DNA of 64,000 nucleotides, taken from the NCBI RefSeq assembly GCF_900129655.1, contig NZ_FQWK01000005.1, positions 186,001 through 250,000 of the forward strand, given 5' to 3'. Positions 17,518 through 26,800 of this stretch are shown here, piece by piece. How positions within the stretch are numbered: position 1 is the first letter of the stretch; the number at the start of each line of letters is the position of its first letter. Origin of the DNA: Bacteroides clarus YIT 12056. GTDB taxonomy: Bacteria; Bacteroidota; Bacteroidia; Bacteroidales; Bacteroidaceae. The translations under genes and the position numbers were made by a program. The notes under the pieces were generated by a model. That model was not told the origin of the DNA. It saw only the letters and a program-made list of their open reading frames with translations, and searched no databases.

Positions 17518-18474
17518 ATGAAAACGATTCTTGTGACTCATCAACTTCCTAAAGTGGCTTTTGAAACAATTGTAAATGATTATAAAATTATTATGCCTGA
17601 TAAAGGCTTGATTAGTAGCTGTATGCTTGATAGATGGATTGGGCGTTGTGATGCTTTGCTTCCTACTTATGCATTTAAGGTAACTAAAGAAATTATAGAT
17701 CGTGCTACTAACTTGGAGATTATTGCAAACTTTGGAGCAGGTTATGATAATATAGATGTTAATTATGCTATTACAAAAGGAATTTTGGTAACCAATTCTC
17801 CGAAACCGGTTATTGAACCAACGGCCGAGCTGGCTTTTTCCTTGTTATTGAATGTGGCTAGAAGAGTTTCTGAATGTGATAGGAAATTACGTTCATCAAG
17901 AGGAATAGAAATTGATGTGATGGAAAATCTTGGAATCAGTTTATATGGAAAGACTTTAGGGATAGTTGGTATGGGAGCGATAGGGCAAGCTTTGGCAAGA
18001 AGAGCTTCTGCTTGTGGTATGAGAATTATATATTATAATAGAAAAAGATTATCTCAAGAAATTGAAAATGTGTATGAGGCTGATTGGGTCAGTTTGAATG
18101 AATTGTTAGCTACATCTGATTTTATATCATTACACGCCCCAGCGACTTCAGAAACCTATCACATGATTGATATACAACAGTTTAATCTAATGAAACCTTC
18201 TGTGGTATTGATAAACACAGCTAGGGGAAATCTGATTAATGAAAGAGTATTGATACATTTTCTTCAAGAAAAAAGAATATTTGGTGCGGGGTTGGATGTA
18301 TTTGAAAGTGAGCCTGAAATACCTTCGGAATTATTACAGCTTGATAATGTGCTATTATCACCTCATAATGGCACAGGGACTATTGATACACGTGTAGAAA
18401 GCACTCGTTATGCCCTTCAGAATATTATAAATTACTTTGAAGGAAAAACTCTCCTCTCGCCTGTTACAAAATAG
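17518..18474 (+). CDS. D-2-hydroxyacid dehydrogenase family protein
   Basis: A 318-residue NAD(P)H-dependent 2-keto acid reductase of the D-isomer-specific family. Counting from MKTILVTH: Rossmann motif GMGAIG at 151-156, catalytic Arg236 (NTARG), Glu265 (FESEPE) and His283 (SPHNG). The family includes glyoxylate, hydroxypyruvate and 2-ketogluconate reductases. I chose ATG 17518 over the in-frame GTG at 17509 because the N-terminal MKTILVTH strand then starts normally. Its own promoter carries operator site 1, so it appears to belong to the alginate regulon, but no step of the known DEH-KDG-KDPG route needs it. It may reduce a 2-keto sugar acid side product or balance redox; this is inference. 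Confidence 0.87.
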   Translation: MKTILVTHQLPKVAFETIVNDYKIIMPDKGLISSCMLDRWIGRCDALLPTYAFKVTKEIIDRATNLEIIANFGAGYDNIDVNYAITKGILVTNSPKPVIEPTAELAFSLLLNVARRVSECDRKLRSSRGIEIDVMENLGISLYGKTLGIVGMGAIGQALARRASACGMRIIYYNRKRLSQEIENVYEADWVSLNELLATSDFISLHAPATSETYHMIDIQQFNLMKPSVVLINTARGNLINERVLIHFLQEKRIFGAGLDVFESEPEIPSELLQLDNVLLSPHNGTGTIDTRVESTRYALQNIINYFEGKTLLSPVTK

Positions 18475-18489
18475 ATATTTTATATTAAA

Positions 18490-18520
18490 ATGGCAGAAGC
18501 CAATATTGGGCTCCTGCCAT
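18490..18520. terminator. Hairpin between convergent dehydrogenase and SDR genes
   Basis: ATGGCAG (18490-18496) pairs with CTGCCAT (18514-18520), with further AGCC/GGCT pairing inside. It is followed by an AT-rich but not pure-T tract. Probably serves both convergent transcripts. Confidence 0.65.
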
Positions 18521-18548
18521 CTTTATATATTATTTATTTTGAATTGTT

Positions 18549-19301
18549 TTATGAGAAGAAACTACCACCATTAATATCTATGTTTGCACCAGTAATATAA
18601 GAGGAATCCTCGGATGAAAGGTAGATTACTAGATCTGCCACTTCTTTTGCTTCACCTTCACGACGGAGGGCATATGTGGCTTTCAGTCGTTCTCTGTTTT
18701 CTGGTGTATTGAAGCGATCGTGGAATGATGTAGCTATTGTGCCGGGAGCTAATGCGTTGACACGTATTCCTTTGGGACCAAGCTCCTTGGCCATAGCACG
18801 TGTGTAAGTCATAACAGCACCTTTGGCAGTTGCATACATAGATGCTCCAGGACCGCCACCATCACGGGCTGCAAGAGACGAAAAATTGACAATGGTAGAT
18901 CCGGCACTCATGTACGGTACAGCTTCGCGGGTGCATAGAAATACGCTACGCATATTTACATCCATTAAAAAGTCATACCAAGTTTCGTCTTGTTCTGTTA
19001 CTAATTTGCGACCGACAATTCCACCAACAACATTAACTAATGCATCAATGTGATTTCCAAATGCTTCAATAGCTTTGTCAAATAGATTTTTGACATCAGT
19101 TGCTTTTGTCATATCACCTTGTACAATAATTCCTTCAGATCCTGCAGCCTGAATCAATTTTAAAGTTTCTGCTGCATCTTCCGGGTTGTCGAAATAGTTT
19201 ACAACTACTTTAGCTCCTTCTTGAGCGAATTTGATTGAGATTGCACGTCCCAAATCACGTGCTCCACCTGTTACGATGGCTACTTTACCTTGTAATTTCA
19301 T
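18549..19301 (-). CDS. SDR oxidoreductase, candidate DEH reductase
   Basis: A 250-residue classical short-chain dehydrogenase. Cofactor motif TGGARDLG at 11-18, Asn in DVNMRS near 116, catalytic Ser141/142 and Y156-A-T-A-K160. The PGT motif and C-terminal TGANIDINGG are present. In alginate loci the SDR normally reduces 4-deoxy-L-erythro-5-hexoseulose uronate (DEH) to 2-keto-3-deoxygluconate. Context makes that the likely job: it is the last gene of the PL17-kdgF-MFS operon, 32 bases after the MFS gene. 3-Ketoacyl-ACP reductase-like activity is the alternative from sequence alone. Cofactor preference cannot be assigned. Confidence 0.85.
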   Translation of the reverse strand: MKLQGKVAIVTGGARDLGRAISIKFAQEGAKVVVNYFDNPEDAAETLKLIQAAGSEGIIVQGDMTKATDVKNLFDKAIEAFGNHIDALVNVVGGIVGRKLVTEQDETWYDFLMDVNMRSVFLCTREAVPYMSAGSTIVNFSSLAARDGGGPGASMYATAKGAVMTYTRAMAKELGPKGIRVNALAPGTIATSFHDRFNTPENRERLKATYALRREGEAKEVADLVIYLSSEDSSYITGANIDINGGSFFS

Positions 19302-19333
19302 ATTATTTTTTAGTTTAATGAATATGTGTAACT

Positions 19334-20800
19334 TTATTTTATTTGTTCTATTTTACCGACAGTCAAAAATATGGATAATAATGATAATGGAACTAATGCT
19401 GCAAGTAGTGAGAATAATAATAGCCAGTTTGTGATGTATTGGGCAAATAATATTGCTAGAATAGTTCCTAATACGGCTGATGCACCACCTAGACCTGCTA
19501 ATGAGCCAACGGATTTTCCGGAGTGTAGGTCGCTGGGTATTGTTTGAATATTCGTCATGACAAATTGAAAACCTCCCAAGACGAAAGCCATAAAGATAAC
19601 TGCCATAATAGAAGTTGTAGAATAAACGGCTGCAATTATAGAAGGGATGATAATAAATCCACCCAATAACATGGCAGCTTTACGTGAATAATCAACACTT
19701 TTTCCTTTTCGGATTAAAAAGCCTGACATCCATCCACCGGCAATACTACCAACCATTGCGCCTACATAAGGAACCCATGCGGAGAATGCTACTTCCTTAA
19801 TATTAAGTTTGAAGACATCTGCTAGATAGAGTGGTAGATAAGTGACAAACATCCACCAAATGGGATCAAGAAAAAAACGTCCTAAAATAACAGACCAGTT
19901 TTTTTTGTTTGATAATAATTCTCTCCAGCCTTTGCCTTTGTCATTGGTAATCTTGATTTCCGGTTGTCCAGTTAATATGTATTCTTTTTCTTTATCAGTA
20001 ATCCATGGGTGTTCTTTAGGTCCTTTTTTGTTGATGATAATCCATGGGATTAGCCATAATAAACCGAAACCACCGACAACTACAAATGTAAGCTTCCATC
20101 CAAGTGTAATATACAGCATGAGTATAATGATGGGTGCAAAAATAGAACCCAACGAAGCTGCTGCACCAAATAAACCTTGTGCTAATGCACGTTCCTTCTG
20201 TGGAAACCATTCAGCGTTACTTTTAGTGGTTCCTGGCCATGGACCGGCTTCCCCCAATCCCAGCATCATACGAAATGTTGTTAATGAAAGGATGCCTCGT
20301 GATAGTGATGTCATGGCATCTGCGGCTCCCCATAATAATACAGAAACGAAGAATCCTTTTCTTGTACCAATTTTGTCATACATTTTTCCAGATACTAACT
20401 GGCTTATACCATAAGCTATCATAAAAAATATGGTAATCGTTCCTAGTATATCTTTAGCTTGCTTGGCAGCTTCTTCAGTAGACAAATCAGTACTGATTAG
20501 TCCTAAATCATAGGCAATCCCCTCTTTGTTTATTACCATTGTTTGGCCATTTTTCTCCTTTAGTGAGATTCTACTTGCTTCAACTTGAATCTCATGGCCT
20601 TGACCGTTGGTTAAAAGATAGGTTTGCTCATTTATCTGAGTGGCTTGGTTCACTCTAAGACTAGGATTAAAAGAGTCCGTTAGAGTGTATTCAATATTGG
20701 CTACCCACATATAATTTAGAGTACCTCTATCCAAATAGTTTATGATGGTAATGAGCATGATTAGCCCAATAATCCACCATCTTACACCTTTGATTTTCAT
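19334..20800 (-). CDS. MFS transporter (anion:cation symporter/hexuronate type) with large first loop
   Basis: A 488-residue major facilitator of the ACS family, which contains hexuronate and DEH transporters. TM1 (about 8-22) ends with INYLDRGTLNY, typical of ACS proteins, and motif A-like DKIGTRKG follows TM2. Between them, residues about 33-118 form a hydrophilic stretch of some 85 residues with beta-strand-like character, where normal ACS members have a far shorter loop. It should face the periplasm. Located between kdgF (5 bases upstream) and the SDR gene, it most likely imports unsaturated uronate monomers released by PL17. Confidence 0.88.
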   Translation of the reverse strand: MKIKGVRWWIIGLIMLITIINYLDRGTLNYMWVANIEYTLTDSFNPSLRVNQATQINEQTYLLTNGQGHEIQVEASRISLKEKNGQTMVINKEGIAYDLGLISTDLSTEEAAKQAKDILGTITIFFMIAYGISQLVSGKMYDKIGTRKGFFVSVLLWGAADAMTSLSRGILSLTTFRMMLGLGEAGPWPGTTKSNAEWFPQKERALAQGLFGAAASLGSIFAPIIILMLYITLGWKLTFVVVGGFGLLWLIPWIIINKKGPKEHPWITDKEKEYILTGQPEIKITNDKGKGWRELLSNKKNWSVILGRFFLDPIWWMFVTYLPLYLADVFKLNIKEVAFSAWVPYVGAMVGSIAGGWMSGFLIRKGKSVDYSRKAAMLLGGFIIIPSIIAAVYSTTSIMAVIFMAFVLGGFQFVMTNIQTIPSDLHSGKSVGSLAGLGGASAVLGTILAILFAQYITNWLLLFSLLAALVPLSLLSIFLTVGKIEQIK

Positions 20801-20805
20801 GATAG

Positions 20806-21150
20806 TTATTCGTTTATAAAATCTTCACGCATTGGGCTAAAGGTATCAATTAAAATACCAGCTTCGAGACAGGTACAACCATGTAAGACATCCGGTTCCA
20901 TATAGATTCCATCTCCGGCTTTTACTATTTTCTTCTCTCCGTTTACATGAAATTCGAACACTCCACTAACAACATAGGTGGATTGGGAATGAAAATGCTC
21001 ATGGGCGTTTCCAATAGCCCCTTTCTGAAATTTCACTTTTACTAGCATGAGTTGTCCGTCATATCCGAGTATTTGCCTTTGAATACCTTCACCAACTTGT
21101 TCCCAACTTATTTCATTTTCTAATAGGAAAACTTTACTACATGTTTTCAT
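20806..21150 (-). CDS. kdgF: KdgF-like cupin, unsaturated uronate linearisation
   Basis: A 114-residue single-domain cupin. It would speed conversion of cyclic 4,5-unsaturated uronate monomers from alginate or pectin into linear 5-keto-4-deoxyuronate/DEH, the role shown for KdgF. Metal ligands are visible as H50, H52, Q56 and H90 (NAHEHFHSQ and DVLHG), and Asp102, Phe104 and Arg108 (DTFSPMR) match the catalytic Asp/Phe/Arg set described for KdgF. Length is right for the family. It lies 31 bases after the PL17 gene and 5 bases before the MFS gene, in keeping with a step between lyase and reductase. Confidence 0.9.
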   Translation of the reverse strand: MKTCSKVFLLENEISWEQVGEGIQRQILGYDGQLMLVKVKFQKGAIGNAHEHFHSQSTYVVSGVFEFHVNGEKKIVKAGDGIYMEPDVLHGCTCLEAGILIDTFSPMREDFINE

Positions 21151-21181
21151 AATGTTGTTTTTTTAATAGTTATTATTTACG

Positions 21182-23344
21182 TTATTTTATTTCGCAGACT
21201 CCTTGCCAGCTATAATCTCTTATTTTATGTACAGAATGTGGATTATTATCTGTATTCGCAAAACAGATAGTTATGGTCTGTTTGTTTTTAGTTGTAACTT
21301 TGAGGATAGTATATTCCTCTGTGTCCATTATAATTTGGATGTTTTGTACGTTTGTGTAAGGAGCTAATGTATATTCCAGACGTGGGTTGTATTCTCCGTG
21401 TGCTTCTATGAGAGATACGAATGTATGATTATCACTCTCTTTCTGGCGAAACATTAAGCAAGGATCGTTTCTCAAATTGAAGTTAGGGTCGTTACCACCA
21501 ATTCTGGTTAGAAATATCTCTGTATTTTCATCGGTTACAGCGGTTAATGTATAGAATCTATTATCGTTTAACCAAGTGGTAGAAGTTGTCTCTTGCCTGG
21601 GGTTTCCTTGTGCTTCTATCCATAAATGTTGGTATCCGTTTTTGCTGCCTAACAAAGTGCGAGTTGTATCGAATGCGTTGTATTTATAATCAGTATTAAT
21701 GAGATGCCCTTTATAATAATAAGGCAAATCGTATTGATGTTTTTTTTGTGAAATTATTTTGAATATATCAATAATGAGAGGATGTTCAAAAGCAGGATGG
21801 GAGATTAGCAGTAGATTTCGCTGCATAGTTACTCCGGGAACAGCGTGTTTGTCTTTTGCACTGATCATTTTTACCTGTTCGCCATTGATGAAAGCATAGA
21901 ATGTGGGAGAGTATTTTGATGCTTCGTCCAATTTACCATTGAAGTGGCTGGTTTCGTCGACTATTAGGGTGTTATGCCCTATTGTTTGCTTACTAAAGCT
22001 ATTATTTTCAGGTAAATAATGGCCGCCATTTTTAGGCTCTATATTTAAAAAACGTGCAGCCCCGTAGTCTTGTATTATTTCTTTATTATTGTCGTAATAG
22101 GTAAATGATAACCTATCAAAGTGTCCATGTCCCATACCCTGTGATGTGTATTTTAGAGCTACACAGCTTTCATTATTTTTATTTGGGCAGCGTAGAATTC
22201 CAATGCCACCCTCGTCGCCTTTGGCTCCATCGCTTATGACCATTGTTTGATGTATAAAAGGTTGTGCAAGTTCTATGTCAGTAGCAACTTTATATCCAGC
22301 TTCATTTAGGATAACAGTATTTTGTTCTTTTGCTATAGATAATAGTTGTTTGTTGCCTGTTCTATTATAGGCGATATCAATACCCCAAACTAACTCTGTA
22401 CTGTGCCAGGTCTTGTCTAAAGCGTCATTGAAATGAAAGAATTGGCCGTTGTTTTCAGACATTTGTAATAGAGTAGTGACGGCTTTTAATATTACTCCAT
22501 TTTTATATTCAAATATTTTTCTTTCAGGCTCATTGTTCTCAATAGCTTGAGCAAACATAATGAATGGCTGTAATGAATATCTCTGATAATAAGGCCCTTC
22601 CTCGAAATATCCGTCGGGTGAAAAAAGTTGATCTATTTGCCTAATAAAACCACTTTTTCCGCTTTTATCTAGTCCATATAATGCTTTCTCAAGCATATCT
22701 TTATCTCCCATAACATAGGAAATCATCCCCACTCCTGTTACTGCCCAGGTAGCGTGGTTATGAATTTTTTCGAATGTGGATTTATTGTGTATAGCGATAA
22801 ACTCAACCATTGGCTTAAATAAATTATTTTCAATAAACTCTCTTTCTTTGGGATTTAAGTAATTATATATACAATCATAGGCTTGAGATGTGTATACTAA
22901 CCAAACACATTCATTTAACCCTTGCCAAAAGAGCTTTCCTCTATAATTAGATTTTTGAATTGGATGTAAGGGTAGATTAGGATACATTTCAGCATATTGT
23001 ATAAGCATTTCTTTTACATATTCCGCATATTCTTTTTTTTCAGTTAATTGGAAAAGTACACCTGCATTATACATGTTATTATAGTTACGTTTGTGTTGTT
23101 CGTGTGTATAGCCACCACCTGCGTCTTTAGGAAGTGGAACTTCTATCGGTTGTTTTAAGATAGGATCTATTTGATTTTTTATTTGAATTAATGTCGTATT
23201 GAATAGCATAGCCGGCTTGTTTTGAGCTTTTATTTTTTCAATTCCTTTTTGAGTAAGCAATAAGCAGGGATGCTTTGGTAACTTGGCCTGGATTGTAAAT
23301 GCCAGAAACAAGAAAATAGTTATTAGAATACTTTTTGTTTTCAT
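21182..23344 (-). CDS. PL17 oligoalginate lyase (heparinase II/III fold)
   Basis: A 720-residue exolytic lyase releasing unsaturated monomers from alginate oligosaccharides. A signal peptide (about 1-20, no Cys lipobox) points to the periplasm. An alpha-toroid N-terminal half is followed by a beta-sandwich C-terminal half. Residues corresponding to the active site of Alg17c are in place: N196-H197 in KIHNHATW, Y253 in EEGPYYQRY, H408 in GMGHGHFDR, and Y443 in GHYLPENN. It is first in a minus-strand operon with kdgF, MFS and SDR genes, whose promoter (23374-23405) overlaps operator site 2. A heparin or other GAG substrate is less likely because no sulfatase is encoded nearby. Confidence 0.92.
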   Translation of the reverse strand: MKTKSILITIFLFLAFTIQAKLPKHPCLLLTQKGIEKIKAQNKPAMLFNTTLIQIKNQIDPILKQPIEVPLPKDAGGGYTHEQHKRNYNNMYNAGVLFQLTEKKEYAEYVKEMLIQYAEMYPNLPLHPIQKSNYRGKLFWQGLNECVWLVYTSQAYDCIYNYLNPKEREFIENNLFKPMVEFIAIHNKSTFEKIHNHATWAVTGVGMISYVMGDKDMLEKALYGLDKSGKSGFIRQIDQLFSPDGYFEEGPYYQRYSLQPFIMFAQAIENNEPERKIFEYKNGVILKAVTTLLQMSENNGQFFHFNDALDKTWHSTELVWGIDIAYNRTGNKQLLSIAKEQNTVILNEAGYKVATDIELAQPFIHQTMVISDGAKGDEGGIGILRCPNKNNESCVALKYTSQGMGHGHFDRLSFTYYDNNKEIIQDYGAARFLNIEPKNGGHYLPENNSFSKQTIGHNTLIVDETSHFNGKLDEASKYSPTFYAFINGEQVKMISAKDKHAVPGVTMQRNLLLISHPAFEHPLIIDIFKIISQKKHQYDLPYYYKGHLINTDYKYNAFDTTRTLLGSKNGYQHLWIEAQGNPRQETTSTTWLNDNRFYTLTAVTDENTEIFLTRIGGNDPNFNLRNDPCLMFRQKESDNHTFVSLIEAHGEYNPRLEYTLAPYTNVQNIQIIMDTEEYTILKVTTKNKQTITICFANTDNNPHSVHKIRDYSWQGVCEIK

Positions 23345-23364
23345 GAGTATTTCTTTGTTTTAAA

Positions 23365-23376
23365 TTGGTTTTCCAA
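23365..23376. promoter_or_regulatory. Candidate UxuR-like operator, site 2
   Basis: TTGGTTTTCCAA, identical to site 1; with its left flank it reads AAATTGGTTTTCCAA. It overlaps the -7 box and start region of the PL17 operon promoter. Confidence 0.65.
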
Positions 23377-23405
23377 AAGTAGTGGTTAATTTTGTTTTGA
23401 GCAAA
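23374..23405 (-). promoter_or_regulatory. Promoter of the PL17-kdgF-MFS-SDR operon
   Basis: On the minus strand: TTTG (23402-23405), 20-base spacer, TACTTTTG (23374-23381). The 5' leader would be only about 20-25 bases. Confidence 0.7.
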
Positions 23406-23655
23406 TAAAATACTTGATATTTTTTATGTTTTTTATCATAGGCTTACCTGATATTTTTTGTACTCACTTTTTATGGTTGTTTCTTTCCTTCTTTTGCTTT
23501 CTTTAATTAAATATTAATTACGTTGATTATTAGTGTATTATATTGTTTTGTGTTTAATAATATAATAATGTACACGTACCACTTTATATGTATATCGTTA
23601 TTTATAGAGCTCTTATGTGATAATATAATTTATTTTATATTTTTCTTCTTTTTAC
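23382..23655. other. AT-rich centre of the divergent PL17/susC control region
   Basis: No gene seen. Very AT-rich. It contains a direct repeat TGATATTTTTT at 23415-23425 and 23449-23459, offset by 34 bases, just upstream of the PL17 promoter, which could bind an activator. Otherwise no clear structure. Confidence 0.5.
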
Positions 23656-23686
23656 TTTGATATTATTAAAAATACTATTATTTTTG
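23656..23686 (+). promoter_or_regulatory. Promoter of the alginate susC operon
   Basis: TTTG (23656-23659), 19-base spacer, TATTTTTG (23679-23686). Predicted start near 23693 leaves a leader of about 155 bases before the susC ATG at 23850. Confidence 0.7.
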
Positions 23687-23695
23687 GCAAACCAA
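23684..23695. promoter_or_regulatory. Candidate UxuR-like operator, site 3
   Basis: TTGGCAAACCAA: same arms as sites 1 and 2 with a different centre. It overlaps the -7 box and predicted start of the susC promoter. Confidence 0.65.
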
Positions 23696-23849
23696 TATGT
23701 GAAATGTCTATTGTTTTGTTGGATTGAGTGCATTCGTAAGATGATCGACTTTTCTGTAGCGAATGGCTATGGAAGATGGTAAAACTACTGTTAGAATTAT
23801 TATCTTATTGCGATATATATTTATTGTTAATCATTAATTTTATAGTTTT

Positions 23850-26800
23850 ATGAAGAACAGACAATTATTTCAAACTGCTTCTCGGCGAACTTTTTTGTTA
23901 ATCATGTTTTGCTGGATGCAACTGTATGGTATGGCGATTTTTGCCCAAACGAAAATTGTGACAGGCCAAGTTATAGATGTGACAAATTCGCCTTTGCCAG
24001 GTGTGAATATTCTTGTAAAGGGGACTACTATTGGATGTATTACTGATATTGATGGAAATTATTCAATTAGTGTACCAGATTTAGCGACAGACATTCTTGT
24101 ATTTTCATATATCGGGTTTACTCAGAAAGAAGTAGCTTGCAAAGGACAGCCAAAAATAAATGTAACTTTGACTGAGGATCAACAACAGCTAGATGAAGTC
24201 GTGGTGGTTGGTTATGGTGTTCAGAAGAAATCTCATTTAACAGGTTCTATTTCAAAAATTAAAAATGAAAATCTGGGGCAATTACCCGTTTCTCGTGCAG
24301 ACCAAGCGTTAGTTGGTAAATTGGCGGGTGTGCAAATTCAAAATATTTCAGCGCAATCGGGGGCTAGTCCTAAAATTCAGATACGTGGTATTGGATCTAT
24401 CTCTGCAGATACGAATCCTCTGATCGTAGTAGATGGTTATCCTATCCCAGGAGATTTGTCAGATGTTGATATGAATGATGTAGAATCTATTGAGGTATTG
24501 AAAGATGCTGCATCAGCTGCTATTTATGGTTCAAGAGGTGCAAATGGTATTATTATTGTGACTACACGTAGTGGTAGCTCTGAAGGCTCTAAACCTACTA
24601 TTCGCATAAATAGTTATGGTGGTGTTAAAGAGCGACTGTTGAAAGGAATACAACGTACACGTCCTGAAGACTGGAAGATAAAAGCAGAACAAATATATGC
24701 AGAAATGGGTAGACCGATCAGTGGAGCTCATGCGTCTATGGTAGATGATATGAAAAAAGTTTATGTTGCTTCTGATGTTTTGGGAACTCAAACTGACTGG
24801 GTAGAAGAAACAATAAAACTGGGATATATACAGAACCATCAGATTAGTGTTTCTGGCGGTTCAAAAAATGTGAACTACTACGCATCTGGTTCTTTTTTGG
24901 ATGAGAAAGGAATTGTTATAACAGATCGTTATAAAAAGTTTAATTTAAATGCTAAGGTTGATGCTAAGATTAATGATAAATTAGAATTCGGCGTCAATGT
25001 GAATGCAGTTGTTGATTCCCAACGCGCTTATCGTTCAGGATCTCAATCAAATATTAATCAGGTATTTAGAGATGCTATGTACATCCCAGTAAGGCATACT
25101 GCTGAGACAATTGAATGGGCTCGTTTGTCTGATCCTACATTAAATATAGGTGACTATGCTCATGAATATCATTTTTCGAAAGTCCCTTATAATGGAGAAT
25201 ATATTAGTGTAAAAAATGCTGGTGGTAATAATGGTATTTCTACTACTTTAGAGCGTAATGATAGAACTGGTTATATTAAAGCCTTAGGAAATATCTACTT
25301 ACAGTATCAACCTGTTAAAGGTTTGATTTTAAAAAGTTCTTTTGGTGGATATGCTTCTATGATGGACTATAAATTTTATCAGAGTAGTTTAGCTCATAAT
25401 AATGGTAAAACGAGCGGACAATATAAAACTGCAAAAGTAATAGATTGGTTGAATGAAAATATTGCGACCTATACTCCTAATTTAGGAGAAAATCATTCTT
25501 TAAGTATATTGGCTGGTTATACAGTTCAAAAGACTACAGGCTATAATAGCAATATGACAGCTTCAGACTTTCCGACTGATAATATTCAAACCTTGAATGC
25601 TGGTATCATTAACTCGGGTAATACTACTGAGTATGAGGAACTGTTATTATCGGCACTAGGACGTGTCACATATTCTTATAAAGGTAAATACCTTGCTTCT
25701 GTAAGTTCACGTTGGGATGGAAGTTCTCGTTTCGGTATTAATAATAAATGGGGGTATTTCCCTTCAGTATCTTTAGGTTGGCGTATTTCTGAGGAATCAT
25801 TCTTTACTCCGGTTAAGAAGATAATTGATGAATTAAAGATTAGAGCAAGTTTTGGTGCCAGTGGTAATAAAAATATTGGTAATTACCAAGCATTTGGTCT
25901 TCTTTCACAGTCCAATGCTGTAATCAATAATAAAGTAACTCCTGGATATACACAAATTTCCAGTGAAAATAAAGACTTGGGTTGGGAGAGAACTTATCAG
26001 TATAATGGTGGTTTTGATTTGGGTATGTTTAATAATCGTTTGAGAATTAATCTTGATGCTTACTATACGATAACGGATAAACTACTTTTGGAAAGAGAGA
26101 TCTCTAGTATGACGGGACAAACAAACCAGTTGGTTAATATGGGTAAAATGAGTAATACCGGTTATGAAATTGAAATTACAACCCAGAATATTCAAACAAA
26201 GGATTTCTCTTGGTCTACAAGTTTAAATATTGCACAGAACTTTAATAAGGTTTTAAACTTAGGTGGTGTAGATAAGATTATAAGCAGTCCTAAAGGAGAA
26301 GAAAAACGTCCTACATATTTTGTAACTGAGGTCGGTAAACCTTTAGTTCAATTCTATGGCTTTGTTGTTGAAAAAGAGATTCCTAACGAAGGGCTTATCA
26401 GTCCTGTATGGCCGGTTGATGTGAAACCAGAATTGGTACATGTTAAAGACTTGGACGGCAATGGAAAAATAGACGATGATGATATGGTAGCACAGGGCTC
26501 TCCATATCCGAAAGTAACTTGGGGTATGACTAATGATTTAAAATGGAAAGATTTCGATTTAAATGTAGTGGTTCAAGGGTCACATGGTAATAAAGTATTT
26601 AATATTGATGAGCATTATGCTCAGAGTCAATGGAATGGGAAATTGTTGCCAGAGTACCAGAATTCCTATAATAATATCAAACATAAAGCTTCAGCCTGCT
26701 GGTTTGTAGAGGATGCTTCTTTTATTGCAATACGCAGTATCAATTTAGGATATACATTGCCTAAAAATATTATGAAGAACTGTTCATTACGTGTTTATGC

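Noticed and set aside
21182..23344. Heparin lyase (PL12/PL21) assignment from the heparinase II/III fold
   Set aside because: The residue pattern N196-H197, Y253, H408, Y443 and the KdgF/SDR/MFS neighbours fit PL17; there is no sulfatase or glucuronyl hydrolase nearby.
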